From Deltaproteobacteria bacterium (lineage in GTDB: Bacteria; Desulfobacterota; Desulfomonilia; UBA1062), in NCBI GenBank assembly GCA_023230665.1, contig JALNWY010000048.1, forward strand, positions 1-19,127: 19,127 nucleotides of DNA. The letters run 5' to 3'. Both the position numbers and the translations under genes were made by a program. The notes beneath the pieces were generated by a model that did not search any database, was not told the DNA's origin, and worked only from the letters and a program-made list of their open reading frames with translations. This document shows, piece after piece, positions 1 to 7,230 of this stretch. Each line of letters begins with the position of its first letter. Position 1 is the stretch's first letter.

Positions 1-46
1 GCAGCATCCTTGAAAAAAGCGAATGCAAAGGGGGATTGAAGCAGCA

Positions 47-83
47 AGCGAAAACCGGGGTCACCCCTCTAGCCTTTCTCAGT
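47..83. repeat. 37-bp direct repeat, copy 1
   Basis: An exact 37-bp repeat that begins AGCGAAAACCGGGGTCACCC and ends CTTTCTCAGT. It contains the small odd-length palindrome GGGGTCACCCC (57-67). The identical copy lies at 120-156, and the 36 bp between them are unrelated to the repeat. The similar repeat and spacer lengths resemble a minimal CRISPR unit. However, there are only two copies, no degenerate third copy on either side, and no cas gene in the window. A REP-like element or a transposon-end remnant is at least as likely. Confidence 0.85.
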
Positions 84-119
84 TACTGTGTCCTAACATC
101 TTCTTATCGGCATGTCAAG

Positions 120-156
120 AGCGAAAACCGGGGTCACCCCTCTAGCCTTTCTCAGT
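120..156. repeat. 37-bp direct repeat, copy 2
   Basis: Second copy, identical over all 37 positions to 47-83. Identity stops abruptly on both flanks (a46 versus g119, t84 versus c157), so the unit boundaries are well defined. The following bases (157-230) show no further copy. Confidence 0.85.
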
Positions 157-430
157 CCTCCAGAGCGAACGAAAAAGGTGGAACAAAAGAAAAGCACATG
201 ATATTGTCGGCATACTATCCGTCAGAGAGCGTGCTGTCTATCGAAACATCATCCGGGCATGCCCGCCGGATCGATATCCTCTACCGGATAACGCATTCGA
301 TCCAGGGGTCCGGCGGTTTCCCATGCCCTGTGCATCCATGTGACGGGCGCGCGCATCTATAGTGAGCAGTGAGCGGGATTCTTTAGTTTCGAGAATGTCC
401 TGTCACGCCAATAAGTCGAGAGGGGAGCCC

Positions 431-1285
431 ATGAACAACTTCAAGACCTTTCTTCTGATGCTGGTCATGACACTGATCCTGATCGCGATCGGAAACATCC
501 TGGGCGGCGCGCAGGGGATGGTCATCGCCTTTGTGCTGGCCGCAGTCATGAATTTTGCCTCGTACTGGTTCTCGGACAGGATCGTGCTCTCCATGTACCG
601 CGCGAAGAAGATCGAAGAGCAGGATATGCCCGAACTCTACTCCATTGTCAGGAATCTCACCCGTCAGGCGTCGCTGCCCATGCCCGGGCTGTACTTCATT
701 GACACGCCCATGCCCAATGCATTCGCAACTGGCCGTAACCCGAGCCACGCGGCCGTAGCCGTGACCAGAGGGATCGTGGACCTGCTCGACTCGCGCGAGC
801 TGAGCGGGGTGATTGCCCATGAGCTTTCTCACGTCAAGAACCGGGACATCCTGATATCGACCATTGCGGCCACCTTTGCAGGTGCCGTGTTCATCCTGGC
901 GAGGATGGCGCAGTTTGCCGCCATCCTCGGAGGGGGCCGGAGCGGCAGAGACAGCCGGGGCGGCGTGTTTTCCCTGCTGGCAATCGCCATCATCGCGCCG
1001 GTCGCGGCCATGATCGTCCGGATGGCGATCTCGCGCTCGCGGGAGTATCAGGCAGATGCGAGCGGCGCGCGCATCTCGGGCGACCCGCTGTCGCTGGCAA
1101 GCGCACTGCGGAAGCTCGAATCAGGGATTCAGCACAACCGCGCAGAGGTCAATCCCAGCACGGCCCACCTGTTTATCGTGAATCCCTTGAAGGGCGGTTC
1201 GATCCTTGCCCTGTTCTCGACCCACCCGCCCATGGGGGATCGGATCAGCCGCCTGGAGAACATGGCGCGCGGTCCCATCTCGTGA
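431..1285 (+). CDS. htpX: Zinc metalloprotease HtpX (M48 family)
   Basis: Integral inner-membrane zinc endopeptidase. In the HtpX family it cleaves misfolded or damaged membrane proteins alongside FtsH. Two hydrophobic segments lie at about residues 6-22 and 28-47. The zinc motif HELSH is at 130-134 (H130, E131, H134), two further hydrophobic segments fall at about 142-168 and 180-198, and the third ligand E205 sits in SRSREYQAD. The length of 284 residues matches the family. The ATG at 431 is preferred over an in-frame start at 362 because a purine-rich ribosome binding site (GAGAGGGGAG) lies just upstream and the protein then begins directly with its first membrane helix. It stands alone, in the same direction as purC but separated from it by 125 bp with a promoter. 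Confidence 0.95.
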   Translation: MNNFKTFLLMLVMTLILIAIGNILGGAQGMVIAFVLAAVMNFASYWFSDRIVLSMYRAKKIEEQDMPELYSIVRNLTRQASLPMPGLYFIDTPMPNAFATGRNPSHAAVAVTRGIVDLLDSRELSGVIAHELSHVKNRDILISTIAATFAGAVFILARMAQFAAILGGGRSGRDSRGGVFSLLAIAIIAPVAAMIVRMAISRSREYQADASGARISGDPLSLASALRKLESGIQHNRAEVNPSTAHLFIVNPLKGGSILALFSTHPPMGDRISRLENMARGPIS

Positions 1286-1332
1286 CCTGAGCCTCACCTT
1301 GGGTCTGAAGCCGCAAACCTGGATCATCAGTG

Positions 1333-1361
1333 TTGCCTGGCGGGAACATATCGCGTATAAA
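1333..1361 (+). promoter_or_regulatory. Predicted sigma70 promoter for purC
   Basis: TTGCCT (1333-1338), a 17-bp spacer, then TATAAA (1356-1361). The predicted start near 1368 gives a leader of about 43 nt with GAGGAG (1395-1400) before the GTG at 1411. Inferred from consensus match only. Confidence 0.6.
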
Positions 1362-1410
1362 CTCTCCTTTCCGGTATTCTCTAAAAAAACGATAGAGGAG
1401 ATAACAGGAC

Positions 1411-2244
1411 GTGGCAGAACAAGATCTGGTCTACCGAGGAAAATCGAAAGATGTGTACAATATCACTGAGGGGCCTCATGCCGGCAAATATCGGCTGGTC
1501 TTTACCGATAAAGCCACCGGCTACAGGGAAAACGGCACGGTTGTTTTCGATCCCGGCTATGATACTGTTGTGGGTGAAATCCCTGGGAAAGGCGCTATCG
1601 CCTGCAGGTTTGCCACGTACTTCTTCAGGCTTCTCAAGGAAAAGGGTGTTCCTTCGCACTACATCGATACGACCAGGGAAAACGAGATGATCGTGGAACC
1701 CGCTATCCCGCTGTGCATGTCCGCGGGCTCGCCTGAGCTTCCCGGGTCGGCACCGCTTCTGAACCTCGAGTTCACCTGGCGGAACAACGCGACCGGGAGC
1801 TTCTGGAGGAGATATCCCTTTGTAAAACCCTGCAAGAATCTTCACCAGGTGGTCGAGGCATGGACAAAGGGAGACAGCGATATTCTCATCACGTTCGAGG
1901 CCCTGGAAGAGACAGGCGCATTGAGCAGAGACGAGATTGTCCGAAGTGTCGAGCTCGTCAAGGATATCGCGGAAATCGTCTCTGAGGAATTTACCTCGAA
2001 GAACCTCCATGTCATCGACGGAAAATTCGAGCTGGGAAGGCTGAAATACGGCGACGGCCAGATCGTGCTCATCGATGAGATATCGCCTGACGTACTGCGG
2101 GTGTGCAACGGATATTCACCCGACGACAGCGGCAACTGCACAGCTCACGGGCAGTGCACGGTAACAGGCCTTTCCGACGGCAAGAGGACGATCAAAAACA
2201 GAAAACAGGTCCCTGCCTCGGATTTCGTGAGCATCTTCCTGTAG
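1411..2244 (+). CDS. purC: Phosphoribosylaminoimidazole-succinocarboxamide synthase (SAICAR synthetase)
   Basis: Joins aspartate to CAIR using ATP to make SAICAR in cytoplasmic purine biosynthesis. Family hallmarks are the N-terminal nucleotide-binding segment YRGKSKDVY (about residues 8-16), the block EEFTSKNLHVIDGKFELG in the C-terminal half, and IVLIDEISPDVLRV (the DEISPD signature of PurC). At 277 residues it is longer than the E. coli enzyme (237) and nearer the longer bacterial and archaeal-type forms. The start is GTG at 1411, placed 10 nt after GAGGAG. No other purine gene is adjacent, so it is probably a single-gene unit. Its 3' end converges on the minus-strand sensor kinase across a spacer of about 90 bp. 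Confidence 0.9.
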   Translation: MAEQDLVYRGKSKDVYNITEGPHAGKYRLVFTDKATGYRENGTVVFDPGYDTVVGEIPGKGAIACRFATYFFRLLKEKGVPSHYIDTTRENEMIVEPAIPLCMSAGSPELPGSAPLLNLEFTWRNNATGSFWRRYPFVKPCKNLHQVVEAWTKGDSDILITFEALEETGALSRDEIVRSVELVKDIAEIVSEEFTSKNLHVIDGKFELGRLKYGDGQIVLIDEISPDVLRVCNGYSPDDSGNCTAHGQCTVTGLSDGKRTIKNRKQVPASDFVSIFL

Positions 2245-2337
2245 TAGCGCATTTCATCCAGGATCTAAGAAGGGCTGAACCAGAGGAACTGGTTTCCCGG
2301 TGTAGCGAGAAGGGGCGCTGCAAGGCGCGGCTGCTCC
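2245..2337. other. Convergent spacer between purC and the sensor kinase
   Basis: A small inverted repeat AACCAG-aggaa-CTGGTT lies at about 2278-2294, with no thymine tract on either strand. It may help end transcription from either side, but I cannot call a classical intrinsic terminator. Confidence 0.25.
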
Positions 2338-4230
2338 TTAGAGCTCTGGCAGCAGGACCGTGAACGTGGCGCCCTTTCCGGGTTCGCTGTCCACGGTTAT
2401 GGCGCCCTTGAGTCCCCTGACAATCCCCTGAACCACGGGGAGGCCGAGCCCTCGGCCCTCACGCTTTCCCTTGGTGGTGAAAAAGGGCTCGAAAATGTAC
2501 CTCATGGTTTCCTCGTCCATGCCCATGCCCGTATCGCGCACCTCGATGCGGGCATATCGCCCTGGTGTCAGATCAGGAGATATCCTCAGAGCAGACTCGG
2601 CATCAAGGATGTCGCGCGAGAGTCTCACCTCCATGACGCCGCCGGTTTTCTGCATCGAGGAGCCCGCATTGCTGCCGAGATTGATCAGCACCTGCTTGAT
2701 CTGAGCCGGGTCTGCCAGCACCCGGGCGCTCTTCACCTTTGCCGCGCGCCGGATCTCGATGGTGCTGGGAAGCGATGCTCTCAAGAAATTCATGGCCTCC
2801 CGGAACGTGGGAACCAGATCCATGGGCGCCTTTGCCGGCGGGGTCCTGCGGCTGAAGATGAGGAGATTCCTCACCAGATCTATTCCCTGGTAGGTGGCCT
2901 GCAGCATCTCCTCAAGGATGGGGTAGGATGAATCTTGCTCTCCCACGTCCTGCATGAGCACCTCGGTGTCGATGAGGATCGGGGTGAGTGCGTTCTTGAG
3001 GTTCTGTGCTATCCCGCCCGCAAGGTTCCCGATGGCCTCCATCTTTTGAATCTGGAGGAGCTGATGCTGGAGCCTTACCTCGTCGGTCACGTCGCGCGCC
3101 AGCAGAATGTAATTGATGATCCGGCCCTGATTGTCATAGACCGGAGACACGCCGATATCCGCCTCGATGATTTCTCCGGATTTCTTTTTTCTCCTCCGGC
3201 GCCCTGTCCATTTTTTTCCTTGTTTCTCAGCTCTGCCAACCATGTCCCGGTACGATTCGTTGGAGAAAAAGTCGGTGAGGTCCCTGATAGACCTGCCGAT
3301 CAGCTCCTGTTTTTCCAGGTCGCTCAGGACCTCGAAGGCTGGATCCACATACTCGATCCGCCACTGATGATCGAAAATCACCACCCCTTCATCCGCCTGC
3401 TCGATGGCACTGACCAGACGGACCAGTTCCTTCTCCATCTGGATGCGTTCGCTGATATCGATCCCGATGCCGATCTGTGAGCCGTCCGAGAGAAAGACAT
3501 TCGCCCAGGAGCTCTGCAGGATTTTCCCTGTTCGGGTAGTGAGCTCGAGGTCCTTCCACCCGGGTCTGGCCTTCATCATGAACTCCCACACCTCTTTTCG
3601 GTATACCGGGTCGGGAAACATGGCGGCCATGAGATTCATGTGTCTGGCCTCCCCCAACGACCACCCGGCACGCCGCTCGAATGCCTTGTTCACCAGTCTG
3701 ACCGCGCCTGAGGAGTCGAAAAAAATCAGCATCACGGGGATGTTGTCGATGATCGTCACCAGGAGCTCTTTCTGCTCTTCCAGCATCCGGCTCGTCCGCC
3801 TCAGATTCTTCATGCGCTCCTGCACCCGATGTTCGAGTTCCTGCTTTGTCCGGGCGAGGTTCTCCCTGGCGTTCTCCAGCTCCGTGATATCCTCGAAGAA
3901 AACAACCGTGCCTTCGGCTGAAGGTACACAGCGAAACAAGAGCCTGACATTCTCCAAGGCCGGACAGTTCGCCTCGAAGCTCGCGGCCGTGCCATGTGCG
4001 GCGGCTCTGCCCACCTCCCGGTAAAATCGCCTGGCCACGCCGCCGGGAAAAACCTCGTGAAACAATCTCCCTTGGATCTCTTCCTGGGGCTGGTGAAGCA
4101 TCTCTGATGCAAAGGGGTTTGCATAGGTTATGCGGGCAGACGCATCCATCTGCAGTACTCCCATGTTGAGCCTGTTAAAGAGCGCCCTCATCCCTGGCGC
4201 GTCTGCGGCTTTTCCCGTCCCGTCCTGCAT
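2338..4230 (-). CDS. PAS-domain sensor histidine kinase lacking the phosphoacceptor histidine
   Basis: A 630-residue soluble protein. It has three PAS domains (about residues 14-115, 157-262 and 270-385), with a coiled-coil linker (about 115-157) between the first two, then a dimerisation helix and an HATPase domain. The ATPase part looks intact: N-box NLGSNAGSSM (518-526, N521), G1 DTGMGMD (566-572), F-box EPFFTT and G2 GRGLGLP. The dimerisation helix reads KMEAIGNLAGGIAQNLKN, where related kinases have GGIAHDFNN, so the usual histidine is Q409 (codon CAG, 3004-3006). No transmembrane segment, receiver domain or adjacent response regulator is present. The start at 4230 follows a GGGAG site. 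An in-frame ATG at 4314 would add 28 residues that look non-coding. It may be a regulatory pseudokinase or partner of another kinase; that is inference. Confidence 0.85.
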   Translation of the reverse strand: MQDGTGKAADAPGMRALFNRLNMGVLQMDASARITYANPFASEMLHQPQEEIQGRLFHEVFPGGVARRFYREVGRAAAHGTAASFEANCPALENVRLLFRCVPSAEGTVVFFEDITELENARENLARTKQELEHRVQERMKNLRRTSRMLEEQKELLVTIIDNIPVMLIFFDSSGAVRLVNKAFERRAGWSLGEARHMNLMAAMFPDPVYRKEVWEFMMKARPGWKDLELTTRTGKILQSSWANVFLSDGSQIGIGIDISERIQMEKELVRLVSAIEQADEGVVIFDHQWRIEYVDPAFEVLSDLEKQELIGRSIRDLTDFFSNESYRDMVGRAEKQGKKWTGRRRRKKKSGEIIEADIGVSPVYDNQGRIINYILLARDVTDEVRLQHQLLQIQKMEAIGNLAGGIAQNLKNALTPILIDTEVLMQDVGEQDSSYPILEEMLQATYQGIDLVRNLLIFSRRTPPAKAPMDLVPTFREAMNFLRASLPSTIEIRRAAKVKSARVLADPAQIKQVLINLGSNAGSSMQKTGGVMEVRLSRDILDAESALRISPDLTPGRYARIEVRDTGMGMDEETMRYIFEPFFTTKGKREGRGLGLPVVQGIVRGLKGAITVDSEPGKGATFTVLLPEL

Positions 4231-4393
4231 GGGTCGTATTCTCCCGGCCTGAAACGCCGGCCCATCCCTACGTCCTTTCAGGCTGCTTCCTTCAGCACAT
4301 AGAGCAAAGTACATCCCTTTTCTTATGGTTTTCCCGGCAGGCCAGGTCCCGGCGATCTATGGCCGGCAAACGGCGAAAACCGGAAGAACTCGT

Positions 4394-4423
4394 TACTATT
4401 ATAGTATAGGCCCCCTTGGGGCC
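4394..4423 (-). promoter_or_regulatory. Candidate promoter -10 and double palindrome upstream of the kinase
   Basis: TACTATTATAGTA (4394-4406) is a perfect 13-bp palindrome. Its minus strand contains TATAAT, an ideal -10 for the kinase. Right next to it, where the -35 region would lie, is GGCCCC-CTT-GGGGCC (4409-4423), a perfect inverted repeat. No good -35 box is visible, so an activator binding the GC-rich palindrome is possible. Inference from sequence only. Confidence 0.4.
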
Positions 4424-4501
4424 ATGATCTATGGGCTCCTGCCCTCAAAGACAGTGAACCCCTTGAGGCCCGGGCCTGGGAGAGGCCATCTTGAGCCAAG
4501 C

Positions 4502-4529
4502 TTGAGCAAAGCTGGTTTTGCGATATTAT
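4502..4529 (+). promoter_or_regulatory. Predicted sigma70 promoter for the DAC gene
   Basis: TTGAGC (4502-4507), a 16-bp spacer and TATTAT (4524-4529). It lies about 110 bp upstream of the DAC coding start, so the transcript would have a leader of roughly 105 nt. Confidence 0.45.
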
Positions 4530-4640
4530 TAATCTCGGGGCAGGATAAGAGGATTCTCATCATCTTCCGCATGTTTTATAAAAAAGATGCATCCGGCAGT
4601 GTTATCGATGAGGCATTTATCATAACCCCGGGCCAGGATT

Positions 4641-5843
4641 ATGCTTGAGGATCGAATCATTCAACGGATTATCGAAACCTGGGACATGGACCAGGCTCAC
4701 CCGCTGCACGGGAAGATTCCCTCTCCCCTTCCTCCTTTTCATCTTCTGAAGGAGGTTGTGGAAATCGCCTATCTGGCCAGTCTCGAACAGGAGGAAGGCA
4801 GGCCTATTCGTTTCGCGCTCGTTATGGCCGGGCTTTCCACGGACCGGGATCCAATGGTTGCGAAACAGGAGTCTGAATATCTCTTTCACCTGAAGAGCCC
4901 GCTGCCGTTTTCCGTGAACTCCATCACCAAGTTTGCTCCGGCCCTCGATCCGGCCATCAGCGCCATGGCGATCGGCACCACCGGCAAGGCCGAGGAGATG
5001 AGCATCTGGGGTGTATTCACCTTCTCGCCCACCGAACACCCGTTCAGCGAGATACCGGTATGGGTGTACGGTGAGTTGGGGTACCGGCCCGATTATTTCA
5101 CCATATATGCAAACGATGCAGGGTCTCTCGTGATATCGCGGCATCACAGCCAGATCGGCCGCATCTTAAACGGCGATTTCGTGCCTGCTACTCCGTCGCC
5201 GTTCACGGTCAGGTCTCTGGGCCGCCACCTCATGGAATTCATCAAGGACCAGCCGTTGTACAAGACTTACGAGGCCGCCTACTGGCGCATCTACCGGGAC
5301 GTCATCGAGATGCTTCTTTCTGAGGCCTCGGCACGGGGGCATGGATCCATTTTCATCTTTCTTCCCGCGGGCAGTCTGAAGGAAAAATACTATCTCCCCC
5401 GGTTTCATTTCCAGGAACAAGTGGGCATCCAGCCGCTGCTCGGTCAGCTCCTTCAGGACGACCTCGACGTGCCGACCAGCATTGCTGTCAGAAAAACGGT
5501 CGCAGAGAGAATCCGGTTTCTCTCCCAGCTCGGTGTCATCGACGGTGCGGTGATTCTCTCAACCGAGCTCGATCTGGTCTGCTTCGGGGCCATGCTCATC
5601 GCGCCTGCCTGGAAGGGTTCGATCATCACCGGGCCCGACGGTTCGGGCGAGGACGGCGGAGAACCGCTGAACCCCGGAAGGCTGGGCACTCGCCACAACG
5701 CCGGGATCGCCTTTGCCGGCGCCTACGAGGGGAGCATCGTGTTCGTGATATCGCAGGACGGCCCGGTACGGGTGTTCATGCGCGCAGAAGACAGGACCCT
5801 TCTCTACTGGCCTGACTGCTGCAGTGTTTCCATGACCCTGTAG
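4641..5843 (+). CDS. Predicted diadenylate cyclase (DisA_N/DAC domain) with N-terminal sensor-like region
   Basis: The C-terminal part (about residues 265-390) matches the DisA_N domain, which in characterised members joins two ATP into cyclic di-AMP. The DGA motif is at 301-303, GTRHN at 349-353 and a VISQDG segment at 369-374. The usual second motif is RHR; here its last residue is N353. Residues 1-260 hold no transmembrane helix and probably form one of the N-terminal sensor-like regions described for soluble DAC proteins (the DACNV-type group is my best guess, not verified). The start at 4641 is uncertain: an AGGA lies only 2 nt upstream, so initiation looks weak, and an ATG at 4686 is an alternative. 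The next gene, about 113 bp downstream, encodes a transpeptidase, hinting at a role in cell-envelope homeostasis. Confidence 0.75.
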   Translation: MLEDRIIQRIIETWDMDQAHPLHGKIPSPLPPFHLLKEVVEIAYLASLEQEEGRPIRFALVMAGLSTDRDPMVAKQESEYLFHLKSPLPFSVNSITKFAPALDPAISAMAIGTTGKAEEMSIWGVFTFSPTEHPFSEIPVWVYGELGYRPDYFTIYANDAGSLVISRHHSQIGRILNGDFVPATPSPFTVRSLGRHLMEFIKDQPLYKTYEAAYWRIYRDVIEMLLSEASARGHGSIFIFLPAGSLKEKYYLPRFHFQEQVGIQPLLGQLLQDDLDVPTSIAVRKTVAERIRFLSQLGVIDGAVILSTELDLVCFGAMLIAPAWKGSIITGPDGSGEDGGEPLNPGRLGTRHNAGIAFAGAYEGSIVFVISQDGPVRVFMRAEDRTLLYWPDCCSVSMTL

Positions 5844-5889
5844 ATAATAAAAGGGCATTCTTTTGCGTTCTCTTGCACACGAAACAGCC

Positions 5890-5931
5890 CCGGCAAGCAC
5901 CTCAACGGCCCATTGGCCCTTGACTTGCCGG
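5890..5931 (+). other. Long imperfect hairpin between DAC and transpeptidase genes
   Basis: Arms CCGGCAAG (5890-5897) and CTTGCCGG (5924-5931) pair perfectly. Inside, TCAA (5902-5905) pairs with TTGA (5920-5923) after a 4-nt bulge, and GGCC (5907-5910) can pair with GGCC (5915-5918). There is no thymine tract after it, so it is not a textbook terminator. Its 3' arm runs into GGAGG (5930-5934), the only Shine-Dalgarno-like sequence before the next start codon. Confidence 0.55.
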
Positions 5932-5956
5932 AGGAAAACCGGGTTAATAAAGCACC

Positions 5957-7225
5957 ATGCACCGGCTGTTCCCTGTTGATGAATATCCGCGGTTGAAGAG
6001 GAGGAGGCGTCCCATCCTGCGCCTGCGGTATCCCCTCTTTCTCATTCTGGTGATCGCGGCGTGGTTTTTCCTGCCCGAACACGGCATTGGAACGGGCGGG
6101 ATGTCACAGGGCCGCGATTCGGCCACGGATGGACCGGCCGCATCGGCGCACATATCCGGACAAGCCGCCCGGGGCCTGATTTCCCGCGAGGATCTCGCCT
6201 GCATCGATCAGGATACCATAGACCGGTATCACCTCACCATCGACTGGGACCTCCAGCAGTTCATCGCTGAGAAGGCATCACAGTACAAGCTGTACTATGG
6301 CGCCGTGGTGGTGCTGCACGCAGGCAGCGGCGATATTCTGGCGCTCTACGGCAGGGGTGTCGGAGGTGAGCAGGACTGCAGTCTCGGCCTGGACCCGGAT
6401 CTGGGAGCGAGCATCTTCAAGCTGGTGACCGCGGTTGCCGCGCTGGAGCAGGCCGGGTTCACCTCGGAGAGTGTGTTCTCCTATAACGGAAGCGCCTACA
6501 CGCTCTACAAGAGGCAGCTCACGGACATGCGCAACCGATGGACCGAGGATATCTCTCTGGCGGACGCGTTCGCCCGGTCGAACAACGTGGTCTTCGGCAA
6601 GATCGGCAGCATGCACCTGGGGCAGCAGCCCCTCATCCTCACTGCGGAAAAGATGGGTTTCGGGAAATCGCCCCTGAGGGAGATCTCCATCGTGCCGAGC
6701 GAGAGCTATCTGCCTCAGGACGACTACGGTGTTGCCGAGCTCGCCTGCGGGTTCAACCGGCACACCCGCATATCGCCGCTCCATGCCGCCCAGATGGTGA
6801 CGGCCGTGCTGAACAACGGCTGCATGCTCACGCCCAGGCTCGCTCACGGCCAGGGCGTGGAAAAGATCCGGGCCATGCAGGACAGCACTGCGCGCGCCCT
6901 GCATGATATGATGGAGCGGACGGTCAAGAGGGGCACGGTCTCCAAGGCCTTTCGCGGAAGCTCCTCAGACAGGGTGCTCAAACATCTCGTGATCGGGGGC
7001 AAGAGCGGCAGCATCAACGGCGGAGAGCCCCAAGGCAGGCGGAACTGGTTCGCTGGCTATGCCCGGCACAAAGAGACCGGAGAAGGGATCACTATCGGCT
7101 GCCTGCTCATCCTCAACGACCGTTTCTGGATCGAGGCCGACACGCTCTCCCGGCTCGTGATCAGGCGTTATTTTTCCCGGCAGAATGCCGGAAACCACAT
7201 GGTGCAGGCAGGCGGGACAGGATGA
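5957..7225 (+). CDS. Small membrane-anchored penicillin-binding protein (transpeptidase)
   Basis: A DD-transpeptidase-fold protein expected to cross-link peptidoglycan, or bind its stem peptides, in the periplasm. After a basic N-terminus (residues 12-24) comes one membrane anchor (about 25-40) and a short linker. The transpeptidase domain runs from about residue 95 to 408. The three active-site motifs are SIFK (S152, K155), SNN (208-210) and KSG (349-351). At 422 residues it is much shorter than FtsI or PBP2 (about 600) and lacks the usual N-terminal pedestal or dimerisation domain. The start at 5957 is forced by an in-frame stop at 5948. Its nearest GGAGG is 22 nt away, so translation may be weak or controlled by the hairpin upstream. 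It ends 5 bp from the converging CoA-transferase gene. Confidence 0.85.
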   Translation: MHRLFPVDEYPRLKRRRRPILRLRYPLFLILVIAAWFFLPEHGIGTGGMSQGRDSATDGPAASAHISGQAARGLISREDLACIDQDTIDRYHLTIDWDLQQFIAEKASQYKLYYGAVVVLHAGSGDILALYGRGVGGEQDCSLGLDPDLGASIFKLVTAVAALEQAGFTSESVFSYNGSAYTLYKRQLTDMRNRWTEDISLADAFARSNNVVFGKIGSMHLGQQPLILTAEKMGFGKSPLREISIVPSESYLPQDDYGVAELACGFNRHTRISPLHAAQMVTAVLNNGCMLTPRLAHGQGVEKIRAMQDSTARALHDMMERTVKRGTVSKAFRGSSSDRVLKHLVIGGKSGSINGGEPQGRRNWFAGYARHKETGEGITIGCLLILNDRFWIEADTLSRLVIRRYFSRQNAGNHMVQAGGTG

Positions 7226-7230
7226 GAAAA

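Larger units (their letters stand above)
1..430. other. Non-coding left flank upstream of htpX
   Basis: No credible gene is visible. An open frame spans 36-362 but it runs through both copies of the 37-bp repeat, has no good ribosome binding site and resembles no family I know. Besides the repeats there is an inverted repeat at 251-271: ATCCGG and CCGGAT arms that overlap the perfect palindrome GGGCATGCCC (255-264). This could be a regulator site or a weak hairpin ahead of htpX. I did not find a convincing sigma70 or sigma32 promoter here. Confidence 0.5.
4231..4640. other. Divergent regulatory spacer between sensor kinase and DAC gene
   Basis: About 400 bp without a credible gene. It carries a compact palindrome cluster at 4394-4423 and a candidate plus-strand promoter at 4502-4529, both listed separately. 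An open frame at 4325-4648 overlaps these elements, lacks a ribosome binding site and resembles nothing known. Confidence 0.5.

Noticed and set aside
47..156. Calling the repeat pair a CRISPR array
   Set aside because: Only one spacer, no third repeat and no cas genes in the window; kept as repeats with CRISPR as one possible reading.
36..362. A 108-codon plus-strand open frame at the left edge
   Set aside because: It passes through both copies of the 37-bp repeat, has no ribosome binding site and no recognisable protein features.
4325..4648. Plus-strand open frame of 107 codons before the DAC gene
   Set aside because: It overlaps palindromes and a promoter, lacks a ribosome binding site and matches no family.
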